Shown piece after piece: positions 11,100-23,953 of a stretch of 64,000 nt of DNA. A program made the translations under genes and the position numbers. The stretch comes from Leptobrachium leishanense (Eukaryota; Chordata; Amphibia; Anura; Megophryidae): assembly GCA_009667805.1 (NCBI GenBank), contig CM019064.1:270239662-270303661 (forward strand). Direction: 5' to 3'. Numbering within the stretch: the stretch's first letter is position 1; each line of letters starts with the position of its first letter. The notes below the pieces were generated by a model. It searched no databases and was not told the DNA's origin. It saw only the letters and a list, made by a program, of their open reading frames with translations.

Positions 11100-13110
11100 C
11101 AATGACACATGGAAACGAGAATGAATTGAGGATGAATAAAGTTGGACTCCAGAAGGTTTCTCCAACGTTTTAGCACCTCAGACTGACACCTGAGGTTCTA
11201 CAACTGTTTTTACACATGAATATGTTACACATGAATATCTAGCACGGACCCACAGCTGCAATAGCTCCTTTTGGCCAGCAGATAGCGATGCCTGCCTGCC
11301 AAATGGGGCCAGTACATTAAATCATGCATTAATATTGGGATCATATCCTCTTTATAATTAGTGAGAAGGGATTTTAAAAAAGTTCTTTGCACTGGATTGC
11401 TAGAAAATCACTTGATAGTGTAGAGGCTAAGAGTTGATTGAATTGATTTAGCAAACTTTAAATCACAAACAAAAACAAGACAAATTTTTTTACTAAATTC
11501 ACCAAAAATAGCTATACTCGCCTATGGCCCGACGTGCAGTGAAGGACATGATGAGCCACCTACCTTCACCGCAAGCATATAGACACAGGGAAAAAATAAT
11601 TCCTGACTTCCTCGTCTGAACTGAATCACACAAATATAGCGGTTAATATATTACAGATGTTTTCCTTGTGCTCCTATAACGAATTTGGTTTGTATGAGGG
11701 TAAAAGAAGAAAAATAGAGGAAATAAAAATATGTCTCCTATTGATTCCTCTTTCTCTCCAGCTTTGATTTTTATCATTAGATTATACAAAACGTGTGCAG
11801 CTGCGTGTATTAGATAGACATACAGTACATCTTTGCACAGCATAAATGAAAGTGGTCCACTTGAGCGTACACAGTCACAAAGGCATCTAATCAAGTGAAA
11901 GCGAGTCATTAGCAGTATGGTCCCTGAAGACCACCTGTCAACATGGAACGTTCTACTTTTTTTCTGTTGACATTCCAAAGAAATCCTGCTGCTAAACAAG
12001 TAGAACATTCCATGTTAAAGCGAGATCTCTGAGGAATGGCTTGTAAGGTGATATATATTGTCATTGATTTTGACAGTTTTTTTCACAAATAACAAAATGA
12101 AACATGATTTAGTAATATGAATTAAATTTTAAAGGAATCTTCTGATTCTTGTGATTAAAAATACAGAGAACCCTTCTTTTTTATTAATGCCAGCGTATAG
12201 CTGAAATATATGCCATTAGGGCTTTTTTTTTTACCATGACCTTTACAGAGATTTGTGAATGCACCTCATGGCTATGTATCTGTTCTTTACTCGGTGGGGT
12301 GTAAAACATTACACTGTGGGGATAAGAACATTGGATTATTTATTATGCTGCTTCTAAGTGTTCCTATTTAGACAAAATCCCTTAAGGTCATGATGTATGT
12401 CACTGCTGAATATTGTTGTAATTGATCTTTTACCTTCTGAACTGCCTAGGATTAAAGTTTACGATATGACCATTTTTTATTGAAACAAAAAGAAAAAAAG
12501 GGTATTTGAAGGCAATTCTCTACATCTCAAAGTTAATGGGGCTTAACCCTTTGAGGTAATTTGAAGTCAATAAAGGTACGAAAAAAACAACTGAAAAGCT
12601 TAAAAAAAATAAAGATTAAAATACTATAGTTTATTAGTTATTTATTTAAACGATACAATACTGAACAATGTGGTGATGCAAACAATGTGATGAAGTGCAT
12701 GACACCTCTTTTCAATCTTCCTCTGACTAATGTCTGTGTTCGTTTCCACCTTAATCTTTTTCTGTTTATTGGTCGGGGGCCATAAAGGAGTGCCCCTTTG
12801 TGGGCATATTGCAAGGGTGCACTTGTACCAACTGTCAGGGAAAGAAAAGAGCTAGTTACATAAGCTACCTTGCCGTGACGTGCGGATGGAGAGAGTACAA
12901 GGGGGTACAGCTCCAAGCCTCTGGACTTACTAACTCAACCCGCTCAAAGGGTCCCAAGTTATGCCAACCTAACCCCCTTACACTGTACCCACCCTTCCGA
13001 ATGTATACACTGCCACCACGAAAGTAATAGGGGACTCTCGAAACCCCACTAGCTGTATACCACCCCAATCCAGGAGCCCAACCATATACAGCTAATATGT
13101 GTATATATAT
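11100..13110. other. No recognisable gene
   Basis: AT-rich DNA. Around 11150-11220 is a short block of interspersed-repeat character (AACGTTTTAGCACCTC), and 12770-13080 is a more GC-rich stretch of unknown origin. No supported exon was found. Confidence 0.4.
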
Positions 13111-13113
13111 ATA

Positions 13114-14717
<1,604 letters not shown>

Positions 14718-14721
14718 TATA

Positions 14722-14970
14722 TGTGTGTTTATTATTGCAGAAGCCACTTGCACATCATAGCAATTCAAAGAATTTCATCCCAGAGCTCCTGTGCCACATT
14801 CCCCATATGCAGCAAGGAATTCTGGGTAGGATATGCAAATGACCTCTTTCTCACTTATATGCATCCTGGGTCTGTTATTACACAGAACCCTAAAATCAAT
14901 GCTATGCCACACTGTGGCTTTCTAGCAGAGTTAAGGTTTATGCAACTGGTATACACACCCCAAATGTTAA
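14722..14970. mobile_element. MITE B, truncated inverted copy
   Basis: Starts with TGTGTTTATTATTGCAG and matches the complement of 1735-2012 over most of its length. The match stops near 14963. It directly adjoins the right end of Tc1 copy A. Confidence 0.7.
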
Positions 14971-14979
14971 ATACTACGG

Positions 14980-15290
14980 TAACGATACCTAAGCGATTCT
15001 ATTCGTGAAGCATGAATTATCTAGATCAAGACAGTACTGGTTTTAAAGTTTTAATGGAAGAAGATAAAAAATACAACTTTACACAGTGCCAGTATCACAT
15101 AAAAAAAGACATACATAATATACGAAAACATGCAAATACAGTTCTTGAAATAAAATGGGACTTACATAGAAAATCTAATTTGAGTAGATACTTCCATGGG
15201 TATTTCCAGATTTCAGATGTCCCAGAAAGGTTCTTAGATGTTCACTCAACCCAGCGTGTTGGAGAAATACCCTGAGTTTTTGGTGAGCTT
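14980..15290. other. Unassigned stretch between MITE B and the Gypsy element
   Basis: AT-rich sequence with short open frames that resemble nothing I recognise. The 3' part of the Gypsy pol probably decays or is truncated near 15240-15300. Confidence 0.35.
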
Positions 15291-15350
15291 GCTATTCAAA
15301 AAGCTTGCCCCTCACCCTCTTTCCCAACCATTTGGTTCCCGGATCAAGTT

Positions 15351-16844
15351 TCAATTCAGCTCCAGAGAGCAGATCAGATAAGAGGGTTGTAAACCAGTGG
15401 CCTGGCTTTGCAAACTCCGTTGCAAAGACCAGAGGAAAAAAAACACACCAATTCTGCGTTTAAAATCTTGCATACTGCTTGCAGAAAATGATCTAAAAAA
15501 CCCCAAGAAAGATCTAAGTTCAGTGACGTTTCTGGGTCTGGGCCAAGAAGCTACGGCCTCCAACTTCCGAGGATCTGTCGAAACACCTTCTGCTGAGACC
15601 ACATGTCCCAGATACGTAACAGACGATAGACAGAATTGGCATTTCTCCAGAGACAGTTTCAATCCCTCTTCATGGAGCCTCTTCAAGACCTTCTCCAAAT
15701 GTTGCTCATGCTCTTCCAGAGTCTTCCCAAACACAATTATGTCATCCAGGTACACTAATACTTCGATCAGATTCATGTCCCCGACTGTCTTCTCCATCAG
15801 CCGTTGGAACGTGGCTGGAGCCCCCGTAAGGCCTTGAGGCATTCTGTTAAATTCAAAGAACCCCAGTGGACAGATGAACGCAGTTTTCTCTTTGTCTTCG
15901 GGATGCATTGGTATCTGGTGATACCCGCTTCGCAGGTCTAGCACGCTAAACCATTTTGCTCCAGACAAACACTGTAAGGCATCTTCTATCCGAGGAGTAG
16001 CATATTGGTCTGGGATTGTTCTCCGGTTCAACGTGCGGTAGTCTATGCATAGGCGGGCAGAACCGTTCTTCTTCCGGACCATCACTATTGGAGATGCGTA
16101 TGGACTCCTGGACTCTTGGATCATCTTGGTTCTTTGCAATTCATTCAGCTGTTCTCGCAGATCATCCAAGTCTCCCAGCGGAACTCGCCTTGACCTTTTA
16201 CGAAACGGCTTGTCCTCTTGTAATCGGATGCAGTGCTCAGTACTTTTAGCTAGGCCCACGTCGAACTCATCTTTCGAGAACAATTCTCTCCACTTTAGAA
16301 CTTGAGACTGAAGACGTTTCTTCCACTCGGATGAAATGGGAGCGTCCTTGGGGTAGAATCTTTCATCTGGAATCTCTTTATCCACTCCCCCTCCTAAATC
16401 GGTGGAGAGGGGCGTAGCGGACTCTACTTGCCCGATAGGCATTCGTGCTTTAAGGACTACTGGAGAATCAGACACATTGCACACGCTGACTGGGACTCTT
16501 CCTCGTGTTCTTTTCAGAGCTTTAGTGGAGATTATTTCAGGGATTACTTCGACTCCGGCTTCACTCCCATGATTATAATCGGTTTCCAGCACCACATAGG
16601 GACCTGGCTGCGAGCCGTTCAACTTGACTGAAGCCCGGAAACTCGCTACTTCTCCTGCTTGCAGAACCTTCTCTGTTCCTTCTAATCTCCATAGGCGCCC
16701 CACTTCGGCAGGTGCCTTCTGCTCTTCGACCATCCTCTGATAGACTGGACGTAACATTGGGTGTACTCCTTGAGTAGAACCTTCTTCCAATACGATAGGT
16801 GTCATTAGACGCCGCACCAAATCAGTATTCGTCCCCACTATCAT
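15351..16844 (-). pseudogene. Gypsy pol: reverse transcriptase, C-terminally truncated
   Basis: An open frame of 497 residues starting at ATG 16844, overlapping the pro stop by 4 nt (ATGA). The RT core is complete, with CIDYRTLN, FSVLDLRSGYHQI, FNRMPQGL and the catalytic YLDD box, followed by the YLGHVVS and RSFLGF blocks. After RSFLGF the frame leaves the family pattern, so an indel is likely near 15530. Weak similarity to the connection region resumes out of frame towards 15290. RNase H and integrase are absent. The enzyme would copy the element RNA into DNA in the cytoplasmic particle. Confidence 0.9.
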
Positions 16845-17398
16845 GGAACTTCTGTTTGCACCTGAGGGCGAGGAGAGGACACAATGGCCAATGCATCACA
16901 ACCTCCAGACTGTCCGATGACTTCGGATCCGATCTCCAACTTCACCTGTAGATACCCGTCATAAGGGAGTTTCTCAGTTCCGATACCCCAGATTTCCAGA
17001 TCCTTCAATTTCTGTAGAGGAATGTGCTTCAAGTGTTTCTCGTAGAAGTCTCGGTAGATCAATGTCACTTGAGCCCCTGAATCCAACAGAGCTTTAGTGT
17101 AGACTCCCTCCACTTGGATTGGCACAATAGGAGAAGGACCAATCAGTTGGTCAGGAAACTTGGTGGCGGTATCAGGACACTTAGACCCAGTTTGCTGTAC
17201 CCTGGCCTTTTTCTTGGCCCGTGTAGGTTTTGGGTGTGCATTGCTTCCCCATGACGTAGGTCCGGACGCTAAGGGAGTGACTCTTTTAGTCCTGGCAGGC
17301 TCAGCAGTTGGCCGGACTTTGGGCCCTCTCGCCCTCTTAGTCCTGGCTTGATTTTTGGAGCAGGGTTCAACCTTCGGGCACCTAGGTTGTTCCTTCAC
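16841..17398 (-). CDS. Gypsy pro: retropepsin-type aspartic protease
   Basis: An open frame of 185 residues in the -1 frame relative to gag, overlapping gag by 4 nt and pol by 4 nt. The active-site motif is LLDSGAQVTL, with a flap-like region and a DGYLQVKLEIG stretch after it. The first half is basic and low-complexity and is probably a linker from Gag. The apparent first codon is GTG, so it is probably made by -1 frameshifting from gag rather than by its own initiation. It would cleave the Gag-Pro-Pol polyprotein. Confidence 0.85.
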   Translation of the reverse strand: MKEQPRCPKVEPCSKNQARTKRARGPKVRPTAEPARTKRVTPLASGPTSWGSNAHPKPTRAKKKARVQQTGSKCPDTATKFPDQLIGPSPIVPIQVEGVYTKALLDSGAQVTLIYRDFYEKHLKHIPLQKLKDLEIWGIGTEKLPYDGYLQVKLEIGSEVIGQSGGCDALAIVSSPRPQVQTEVP

Positions 17399-18884
17399 TT
17401 GTGCCCTCTGGCGTTTCCCGCCGGTGAGGTAGATAACAGTCCTTCCAAGGCTTTTAACAGCTCCTCGACTCTATTCCTCTCAGGCTTTCGGTCTTTGCAT
17501 TGTGCGCAGAAGTGGCCCGTTTCTCCACAACCGAAACATCTCTTCTTAGAAAGTGGAGATGCAGTCGCCTGTTGTGATTCAGTTAAAGGACCTTGGCTAT
17601 ATGCCACAGCAACTCCGGTTGTCTGCATGCCTGTAAGGAACTTCTGCATCTCTGCCTGCATCTCTGTCACCTTCATCAATACTCGGCACAGTTCCGCGTG
17701 CGCCTGTTGCAATTCAGCTTGAGCTTCCTGTACTTTCTTAACAGTTTTGTGCAACTCACCACGTTCAGAGAGGTTTAATTCTTTAGCAGCCCTCTCAGTG
17801 GATTTAAAAGTAATCAGATGCTCTTGCTCGTCCACGTCGGATCCGTAAGTATCCAGCGAGTCGCTTTCAGGCTGCAAACCGTCGTTATGCCTCACAGGTT
17901 GTGCGTAAGCTCTTTCCCCTCGCCTGAAGGATTTTTCTTCTAGCAAAGCCTCCTCTTCTCTGACAGCTCGGATCAGTTCCAGGTACTTCAGTTCTTGATT
18001 ACCTGCTCTGCTTCTCAGCTGCAGCATCACTGGATCTAGAGGTTGAGAGCCCCTCAGGATCTGTTTTATTCGGATCTTATCCACTTCGGCCGGCTCGGCC
18101 CCTTTCTTGAGGAGTATTTGGTGCAGAATCTTATCTAGGCGCCTCATGTATTCGGTCATTCTCTCACCTTTCCGCTGATAGGTGTGTTCATACTGATATA
18201 CAAGCTCTGCGGCCTTTTCTGTTCGCCCAAAAACTTCCTCCAAAACGTTTAAGTAATCTAAAGCAGTACAGTCTTTTCTACTCAGTTTTAGGTTTCTCAC
18301 CGCTTCTGACGCAGGTCCCTTTAAACTCTCGGTGATCCTTTGCTTTTTCTGAGCTTCAGGGACGTCCCAATCATCCAGAGCCTGCATCGCCTGTTCCACC
18401 CATTCCTCAAAGGTTTCTTCTCCCGCCGGAGTTGGTACGTTTCCTGTAAAATTTCTCAGCCGTCGATAACCGAAGTTAGTGTGCGGAGGGCTTGTTCTCT
18501 GACACTTAGCCAGCAAATCTCCAATAGCCACTATGAATTCAGGCCCGATCATGGCCAACGGACTGGGCGCGGGAACACTTGCGGATTCGCCACGTGGAGC
18601 ACTTGGCTGAATCAGTTGGACTTCCACCTCATCGGTCAGCTTCATGCTCGCGCCCTGAAAACACACTGGAACACCCTTTCTCCATTCAAAAAGAACATAC
18701 GTGTGAGAGGTATCTGTGTTCTTTTTAATGTCCAGGATTAACCCCCGATGGTCTGGTGTCAGCGCGGCCACGGCCTGGCGAATCTGATCTTCGCCCAAGT
18801 GTCTGCGGGAATATCCATGACTATACAACATTCTAACTGACTACTGTGCTCCTCACACCATTCGGCAACAGTGTCTGGATCCAT
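17395..18884 (-). pseudogene. Gypsy gag, PNMA-like, one frameshift near the 5' end
   Basis: The likely start is the ATG at 18882-18884, 35 nt after the primer binding site, opening MDPDTVAEWCEEHS. This frame closes at about 18759, and the main frame (open from 18831) continues to 17395. One small indel near 18808 separates them. The N-terminus and the capsid region (PAGEETFEEWVEQA, then LKGPASEAVRNL and EEVFGRTEKA) follow the pattern of PNMA proteins, which derive from this kind of Gypsy Gag. A CCHC zinc knuckle (CFGCGETGHFCAQC) lies near the C-terminus after a coiled-coil-like stretch. Gag would form the particle and bind RNA. Confidence 0.85.
17413..17419 (-). promoter_or_regulatory. Probable -1 frameshift slippery site at the gag-pro junction
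   Basis: On the minus strand GGGAAAC lies seven codons before the gag stop, in the required register (G GGA AAC in the gag frame). A -1 slip continues directly into the open pro frame. This is a canonical X XXY YYZ heptamer. I did not verify a downstream stem or pseudoknot. Confidence 0.7.
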
Positions 18885-18919
18885 ATTTAACCCTTTAGAT
18901 GCGGTTTTTCCAGAGACTG

Positions 18920-18939
18920 GATCCGGAAACGAGCCCCCA
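18920..18939 (-). promoter_or_regulatory. Gypsy primer binding site, tRNA-Pro-like
   Basis: Two bases after the end of the 5' LTR the minus strand reads TGGGGGCTCGTTTCCGGATC. Its first 11 bases match the start of a typical tRNA-Pro primer site; the rest is diverged. Position and spacing confirm the LTR boundary. Confidence 0.7.
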
Positions 18940-18941
18940 CG

Positions 18942-19989
18942 TGTAGCGCTCACTCCCAGAGGAGCCGCTGAAAATGAACCACGGGTCAGTCTCCCCGCAC
19001 TAGGGAATAAATATACTCCAGCACCGTTGTGGATTTTATAAATTATATAGTTTACTAAAGTAAAAGGCATATAATGAGACACGGTGTTCGTAGATATATT
19101 TACAGTATTTCGTATCGCGGTAAACGCGCAGCGGAAAAAGAAATGCGAGACTTCGTATTTCTGAAAAATGCACGACCGAACAGAAAAAAATACAATGCTT
19201 CGTAATTACGAGAAACGCGCAGCGGAAAACAAAATAAGATGCGAATCTTTGCTCCTTTTTCGGATACTAGGGAGTGAGTCCCGAACAGGTTAAGTCCCGA
19301 ACTGTGAGTGTATGTGTTTGTTAAGGTACCCGGGTACTATTCAACTGGCCAGTGAATCTCTTAAACGATGTCTTCGACTAGTCAAGTTGGGGCCCTGTGG
19401 GTTTTAGAAATAAACAACAGCGTGCTTTCTTGACTTTGTACAACCGGCCTTGGAGGCCTCTCACCCATCTGCTCGATCACCAAGGCTCCGCTGACCCAGG
19501 ACATCTCTCCGCTTGATGCCTTGCTGGGATACCGGCTACTGGATCTGTGGTCAGGCTTTATTTGCTCCGGCCCGGACTTGTCCAGCTACCGCCTGCTCTC
19601 CCATCCAATGGACTTGCGGTACTCCTTACTCGGGGTCCTCTGCTTGTCTTGATAGCAGCTTGGGTAATGTCTGTGGATAACTAGGGCTCCTTCTTGCAGG
19701 GCTGGATAACCCTACTTGGAATCCTGATAGGCCACACTTGCGCTCCGGCCTAGTCACGGTTCCGCTCTGCAGCACTGTGTCCTCTCTCATGCACTCCCTG
19801 GCGCGCTCTGCCAGCTATCTCCACGAGGCTCAGGATGTACAGCGTCTGTGTCCCACCCACTTCCTGTCTCTGTTTGCAAAGCATGCCGGGAAACGTAGTC
19901 CCAATGTTCAGTGTCTCTTATCGCGCTTGTCTCCCTCCGGTGGCCAAAAATAGGTACTGCCACAATAAGGTTTTAAACACAGCGCTACA
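18942..19989 (-). repeat. 5' LTR of the Gypsy element
   Basis: The LTR is 1048 bp and begins and ends with a perfect inverted TGTAGCGCT/AGCGCTACA. On the minus strand it runs from 19989 to 18942 and is followed by the primer binding site. The promoter-like half carries a ZNF143-type motif at 19881-19899. The matching 3' LTR is not in the window, so a target duplication cannot be checked. Confidence 0.85.
19881..19899 (-). promoter_or_regulatory. ZNF143/THAP11-like motif in the Gypsy LTR
   Basis: The minus strand reads ACTACGTTTCCCGGCATGC. This matches the vertebrate promoter motif ACTACAATTCCCAGCATGC at 16 of 19 positions. It lies about 90 bp inside the LTR from its outer end. Binding is inferred only. 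Confidence 0.5.
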
Positions 19990-20324
19990 GCAGCTATATT
20001 TTTTTTCTATGACTATTGCTCTTTTGTCAGTCTACCTGGGTACTATTTAACTACAATTGTTCTAGATATATTAGGCAGCAGGAACTGCAGAGGAATGGGA
20101 CAGAACTGTCCCTAGATATCCAATTATAATGTCTATATAGATTTGTTTATTGACCAGTGAGCTTTTCATGGAACAGCATGGACAATTTATATTTAGAGCA
20201 ACTATGATCAAGCTTTTCCCAATTCCAATGTGCTGTTCTCCCATTTGGCTTATATTGAGAATTCAGTAGATTAACCCAATAGTGACCAGGCGATTTTACC
20301 ATGGTCTGTCCGAAAGTCCCCTCT
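19990..20324. other. No recognisable feature
   Basis: AT-rich unique-looking sequence flanking the LTR. Nothing supported. Confidence 0.4.
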
Positions 20325-20850
20325 GTTGGTCCATATTACATACATAACGCTAACTTTAGCACTCAGCTATGAGAGTGTTAATGTTAGCTTTGGGAGCCTT
20401 AGCGCGGGCGAACCATATTACATTCCAAACGCTAATGGGTTAAAAAACCTGTTAGCGATTCGAAGCTTGCGCTTTTCAGCGCGGACTTACTGTACTTTGC
20501 GCTCCCTATACTTAACATGTGCAAAGTGTTAATTAGCGATAGGATTACAAAGTCCAAACGCTAATTACTGTACCGCTGTGGTTAACTGAAAAGTTAACCA
20601 CAGCTAGGAGCTGGTGCTTACGGTGCTTACCAAAAAATCACATACTCGCGTCTCATCCCATGGAAAGAGCGGCGGCTCGAACTGCTTCTTCTGGCCACTT
20701 GGATCAGAGGGAGACTGGGGGAAAAAAGTCCCCCAGTCTCCCTCTGCGAATGACTCTGCCGACCTGCTGGATCTCGCGAGGTGAGATCCTGCAAGTCATG
20801 TGACCAGCAGCGGAAGCCTCTTGAGTCCTATGGACTCCATGGAGGGGATG
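20325..20850. mobile_element. GC-rich nonautonomous element (family C), copy 2, truncated and inverted
   Basis: Shares with 6109-6853, in reverse order and orientation, the TAACGCTAAC end, the TTAATTAGCG module, the GTTAACTGAAAAGTTAAC hairpin, the GACTGGGGG and CGCGAGGTGAGATCC modules, and TCCTATGGACTCCAT. Its far end is replaced by a 26-bp minisatellite that starts at about 20866. Confidence 0.7.
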
Positions 20851-20865
20851 CTTGTGGCAGCAGAC

Positions 20866-21240
20866 CCCAGACCAGATATACCCACTCAGATACATATATA
20901 CAGACCCCAGATCAGATACATACAGTATATACAGACCCCAGATCAGATACATATATGCAGACCCAATAATATATACAGACTCCAGACCAGAAGCATATAT
21001 ACAGATCCCAGAGCAGACACATATATACAGACCCCAGACCAGATACATATATATACAGACCCCAGACCAAACACATATATACAGACCCCAGACCTGATAC
21101 ATATATACAGAACCCAGACCAGACACATATATACAGACCTCAGACCAGATACATATATCCAGACACCAGACCAGACATATATATACATACAGATCTCAGA
21201 CCAAACATATATTTTTACCGACCTCAGACCGGACATACCC
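20866..21240. repeat. Minisatellite, about 26-bp unit, about 14 copies
   Basis: Imperfect copies of CAGACCCCAGACCAGATAC followed by ATATATA. The array begins exactly where family C copy 2 stops. Because unit length is not a multiple of three and stops are rare, several long spurious frames arise on both strands. Confidence 0.9.
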
Positions 21241-21256
21241 ACAGGCAGACACTGGC

Positions 21257-21475
21257 GCAGCTGACTGGATGTATTTAAAAGCATTTGGCCAGTGTTCCCC
21301 TGCAGCTGGCTGCATTACCGAGCAGCCGCAGGGCAGTGATGCACTGTGATGTGCTCCCATGAGATCTCCACAGGAGGCAGGATCACAGTCTCCACAGCCC
21401 GGCAGCTGCTCGGTAACGCTGCCAGACGGAGGGGAACACTGGCCAAATGCTTTTAATGCATCCGGCCAGCTTCCC
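21257..21475. repeat. Palindrome with arms of about 69 bp
   Basis: The left arm (21257-21325, with GCATTTGGCCAGTGTTCCCC) pairs with the right arm (21405-21475, with GGGGAACACTGGCCAAATGC) around a loop of about 80 bp. The sequence CTTTGAATAACAC at about 21578 resembles a family A terminus, so the palindrome may be part of a foldback element whose left end was replaced by the minisatellite. Confidence 0.65.
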
Positions 21476-21599
21476 CAGCCTCTCGGATACTGGCAAGCCA
21501 GACTGGCGATGGCTTCTGGGTATCGGTGCGGTATCGGGCATTTGTTCGGTGCCATTTTGGGGCCAGATTGGCTGTCTTTGAATAACACGTTAGGTGAAA

Positions 21600-22545
21600 A
21601 TACTCTCTTTTTCTCCCTTTGCGCCGAGCTACTGCTTCTCTTTGTACTAGGGCTTCAGAAATGCAGAAATCACTACAGTTTCTTATGCAATTTTCCTTGT
21701 GTACGTAACTTGTGTAAAACATGCTACGCAAATTGCATAACACGTGGAACTTGCGTACTTTCATATGAAGTTATGCAGGGCCTGTGAAGAATAATGGCTT
21801 GGTGCACCAATTAGCTGCTAGAGTTTCCCAGAAAGCTGCTGTGCGTGTTCAGAGAGAGGACAATGTCAGCATGCAAAGCATCATCGGTCCCCGAGTTAGT
21901 ACTTGGCAGGCGGGATATTCAAATCATATCTGCCAAGTGACAGCTATATGGGAGGAGGAAAGTCCTACTTTACACACAGGAATATTGTGAAATGGAACTG
22001 GAGTGAAGGGTGGGAGTGGTCAGAGTGCATACTGTGTCCTTTTAAATAAAATAATAAAAAGGGTGCGTTTTTAATAGAATTGATTTGTTGCAATTAGAAT
22101 ATTTGTTTTCATTTACCCAAAGCCAAAATTTACCAAATCTCCCCTGTTTATAATAGTTATAAACCTCATATTTTACGTACGTATGGATAAATAATTACAG
22201 TGTGGATTTGCTTTCTGTTAGTGATAAGTAAATCTAATAAATTAATATGGCCGCACATTTGTAATTATTCATTGCAACAAGAGTTTATTGATTATTGATT
22301 GCCAGAAAATCTTTTCAATTACAGCTCTTGGTCTTTTCAAGTGACGATGTTCAGCTTTACTTGATTCAAAACAATGTAATCTGTAAAAATGATTAATTAC
22401 ATTCTTGTAATGCCTGTAGCAGAATGAAAATTATATTTCTAAAAAGGTTATGAAAATGGGTCATAAGCAAAATCCACAGGAAATTAATCCATTACAGCAA
22501 GCTATCATATTTATTTTCTTTTTTACATTTTACTTTTCATGGGAT
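21600..22545. other. No recognisable gene
   Basis: AT-rich DNA without supported exons or repeats. Confidence 0.4.
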
Positions 22546-22548
22546 TTA

Positions 22549-22977
22549 GGCTAGGGTCAGAGTGGGGCAGTCGGAACGCGCGTGCAGGCGCACTAAATCA
22601 CGGCGGCAGTAGCAGCACATAACGGCCAATGACGGCCAATATACGCAGTACGTGCGTACAAAAGTGCGCCGACACCACGCAACCGGCAAATGAACGCATT
22701 TTTCTCAGAACGTGAAACCGCTGCTACAGACGTACAGAGTGCGCTGCGGCCGCATGGCAGCGTGTGTGCGTGATTAGGAGACGTCAGACGCTGCTAGTGT
22801 GCGGCCTACATAACGTTCAAACAGCCGGATTTCCCTAGAATTGCGTTGGTGAGTACCTGCGACTGTGCGACTGTGGTCGTCTGACCACTTAAGCGTATTC
22901 CGTGAAAAAATGCGTGCGCACGCATCGACGTACATTTTGACGGTGGCCGCAGAAAATGCGCTCATCTGTCCCTAGCC
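22549..22977. mobile_element. CpG-rich MITE (family D), copy 1
   Basis: 429 bp bounded by GGCTAGGGTCAGA and its inverted partner TCTGTCCCTAGCC, flanked by TTA on both sides (22546-22548, 22978-22980). A 3-bp TTA duplication fits PIF/Harbinger. The copy at 40719-41147 has the same length; I noticed only two differences. The interior is unusually rich in CpG and in short palindromes such as CGTGCGCACGCA. Non-coding. Confidence 0.85.
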
Positions 22978-23953
22978 TTAAAGTATATGCAGGTATGTAT
23001 GTAGTTTCTTTATTTTGGTTTTAAGTAGGATATATAAGGTGTTATTGTCAAATATAATAACCACAATAATTCCTGAAAAATTTCTCAATCATATCTCTGT
23101 GAACAGTATTTGATAAAAAAAAAACTGTGACCATATAAAGCATTTAAAGCACTCACACAAATAACTCATAATCCTGTATGTCAATACCTGCACATTATTA
23201 CATGCGCTCTAATTGTGGCTGGAGCTCTATAAATTAGTAGTAAAACAGGGAAAAGAGGGTTGTTATTTAAAGAATTCCTACATTGCTCCCTATACTATCC
23301 AAGACTTGCTATGGTTTCAAACATGCCCCCGACATTATCTATTTGATGTCAGTGGGGTATTAAAGTGCTTAAACTTTTCCTTTAACTTATTTTGACCTAT
23401 ATACATTCACTAGAACACCTCTCCACTCATCCAATCCAATTGGGCATCTTGCCTAGTCATCAACTTTTCTCTTTCCTGGTATTTAAACCATTCTTACTGT
23501 TAATTTGCTCCCATGTACCGTTACAGTTACAAGTTTTATAAAGCGCTAGCAAGTTTCATAGCGCTGTACTATGGGAGGCAGAATAACAAATATACATACA
23601 GGTTCAACAAACAGAACAGTAGGAGAGAGGACCCTGCTCAAGAACTTACAATCTAAGAGGAGGGGTGGCACACTAGGTGAGGGTTAATAAATAATATGAA
23701 ATAGCGGGGTGCATATGGGCTGTGTTGGAAGATGCAGTAAGAAATTAATAGGGGGGATTAGGGACTGAGATGATAGGCTTCTCTAAAGTAATATGTTTTT
23801 AGAGACTTCTTCAAGGACTGGAGAGCTGGGGAGAGTCTAATAATTCAGGGAGTTTCATAGAAAGGGGGCAGCTCAGGAGAAGTCCTGAAGGTGGGATTTA
23901 GGGGTGCAGGTACGTGAACCTGATAGCTTCAGATCATTGGCAGAGCGAAGTGG

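Larger units (their letters stand above)
15291..19989 (-). mobile_element. Ty3/Gypsy LTR retrotransposon with PNMA-like Gag, 3'-truncated
   Basis: On the minus strand the order is 5' LTR (19989-18942), primer binding site, gag, pro, pol. RNase H, integrase and the 3' LTR are missing. The copy is therefore either truncated in pol near 15.3 kb or interrupted by a deletion. Gag, pro and pol lie in successive -1 frames with 4-nt overlaps. The coding regions are largely open, so the insertion is not very old. Confidence 0.88.

Noticed and set aside
11643..12008. 121-residue minus-strand frame
   Set aside because: Low-complexity composition and no family pattern; length is within chance for AT-rich DNA with permissive start codons.
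15397..18741. Plus-strand frames across the Gypsy element
   Set aside because: Shadows of the minus-strand gag, pro and pol genes, which have clear family motifs.
20866..21240. Possible CRISPR-like array
   Set aside because: The repeats are contiguous and degenerate, with no unique spacers, and the host is a vertebrate.
20704..21284. Frames of YIQTPDQIHI type on both strands
   Set aside because: Translation of the 26-bp minisatellite.
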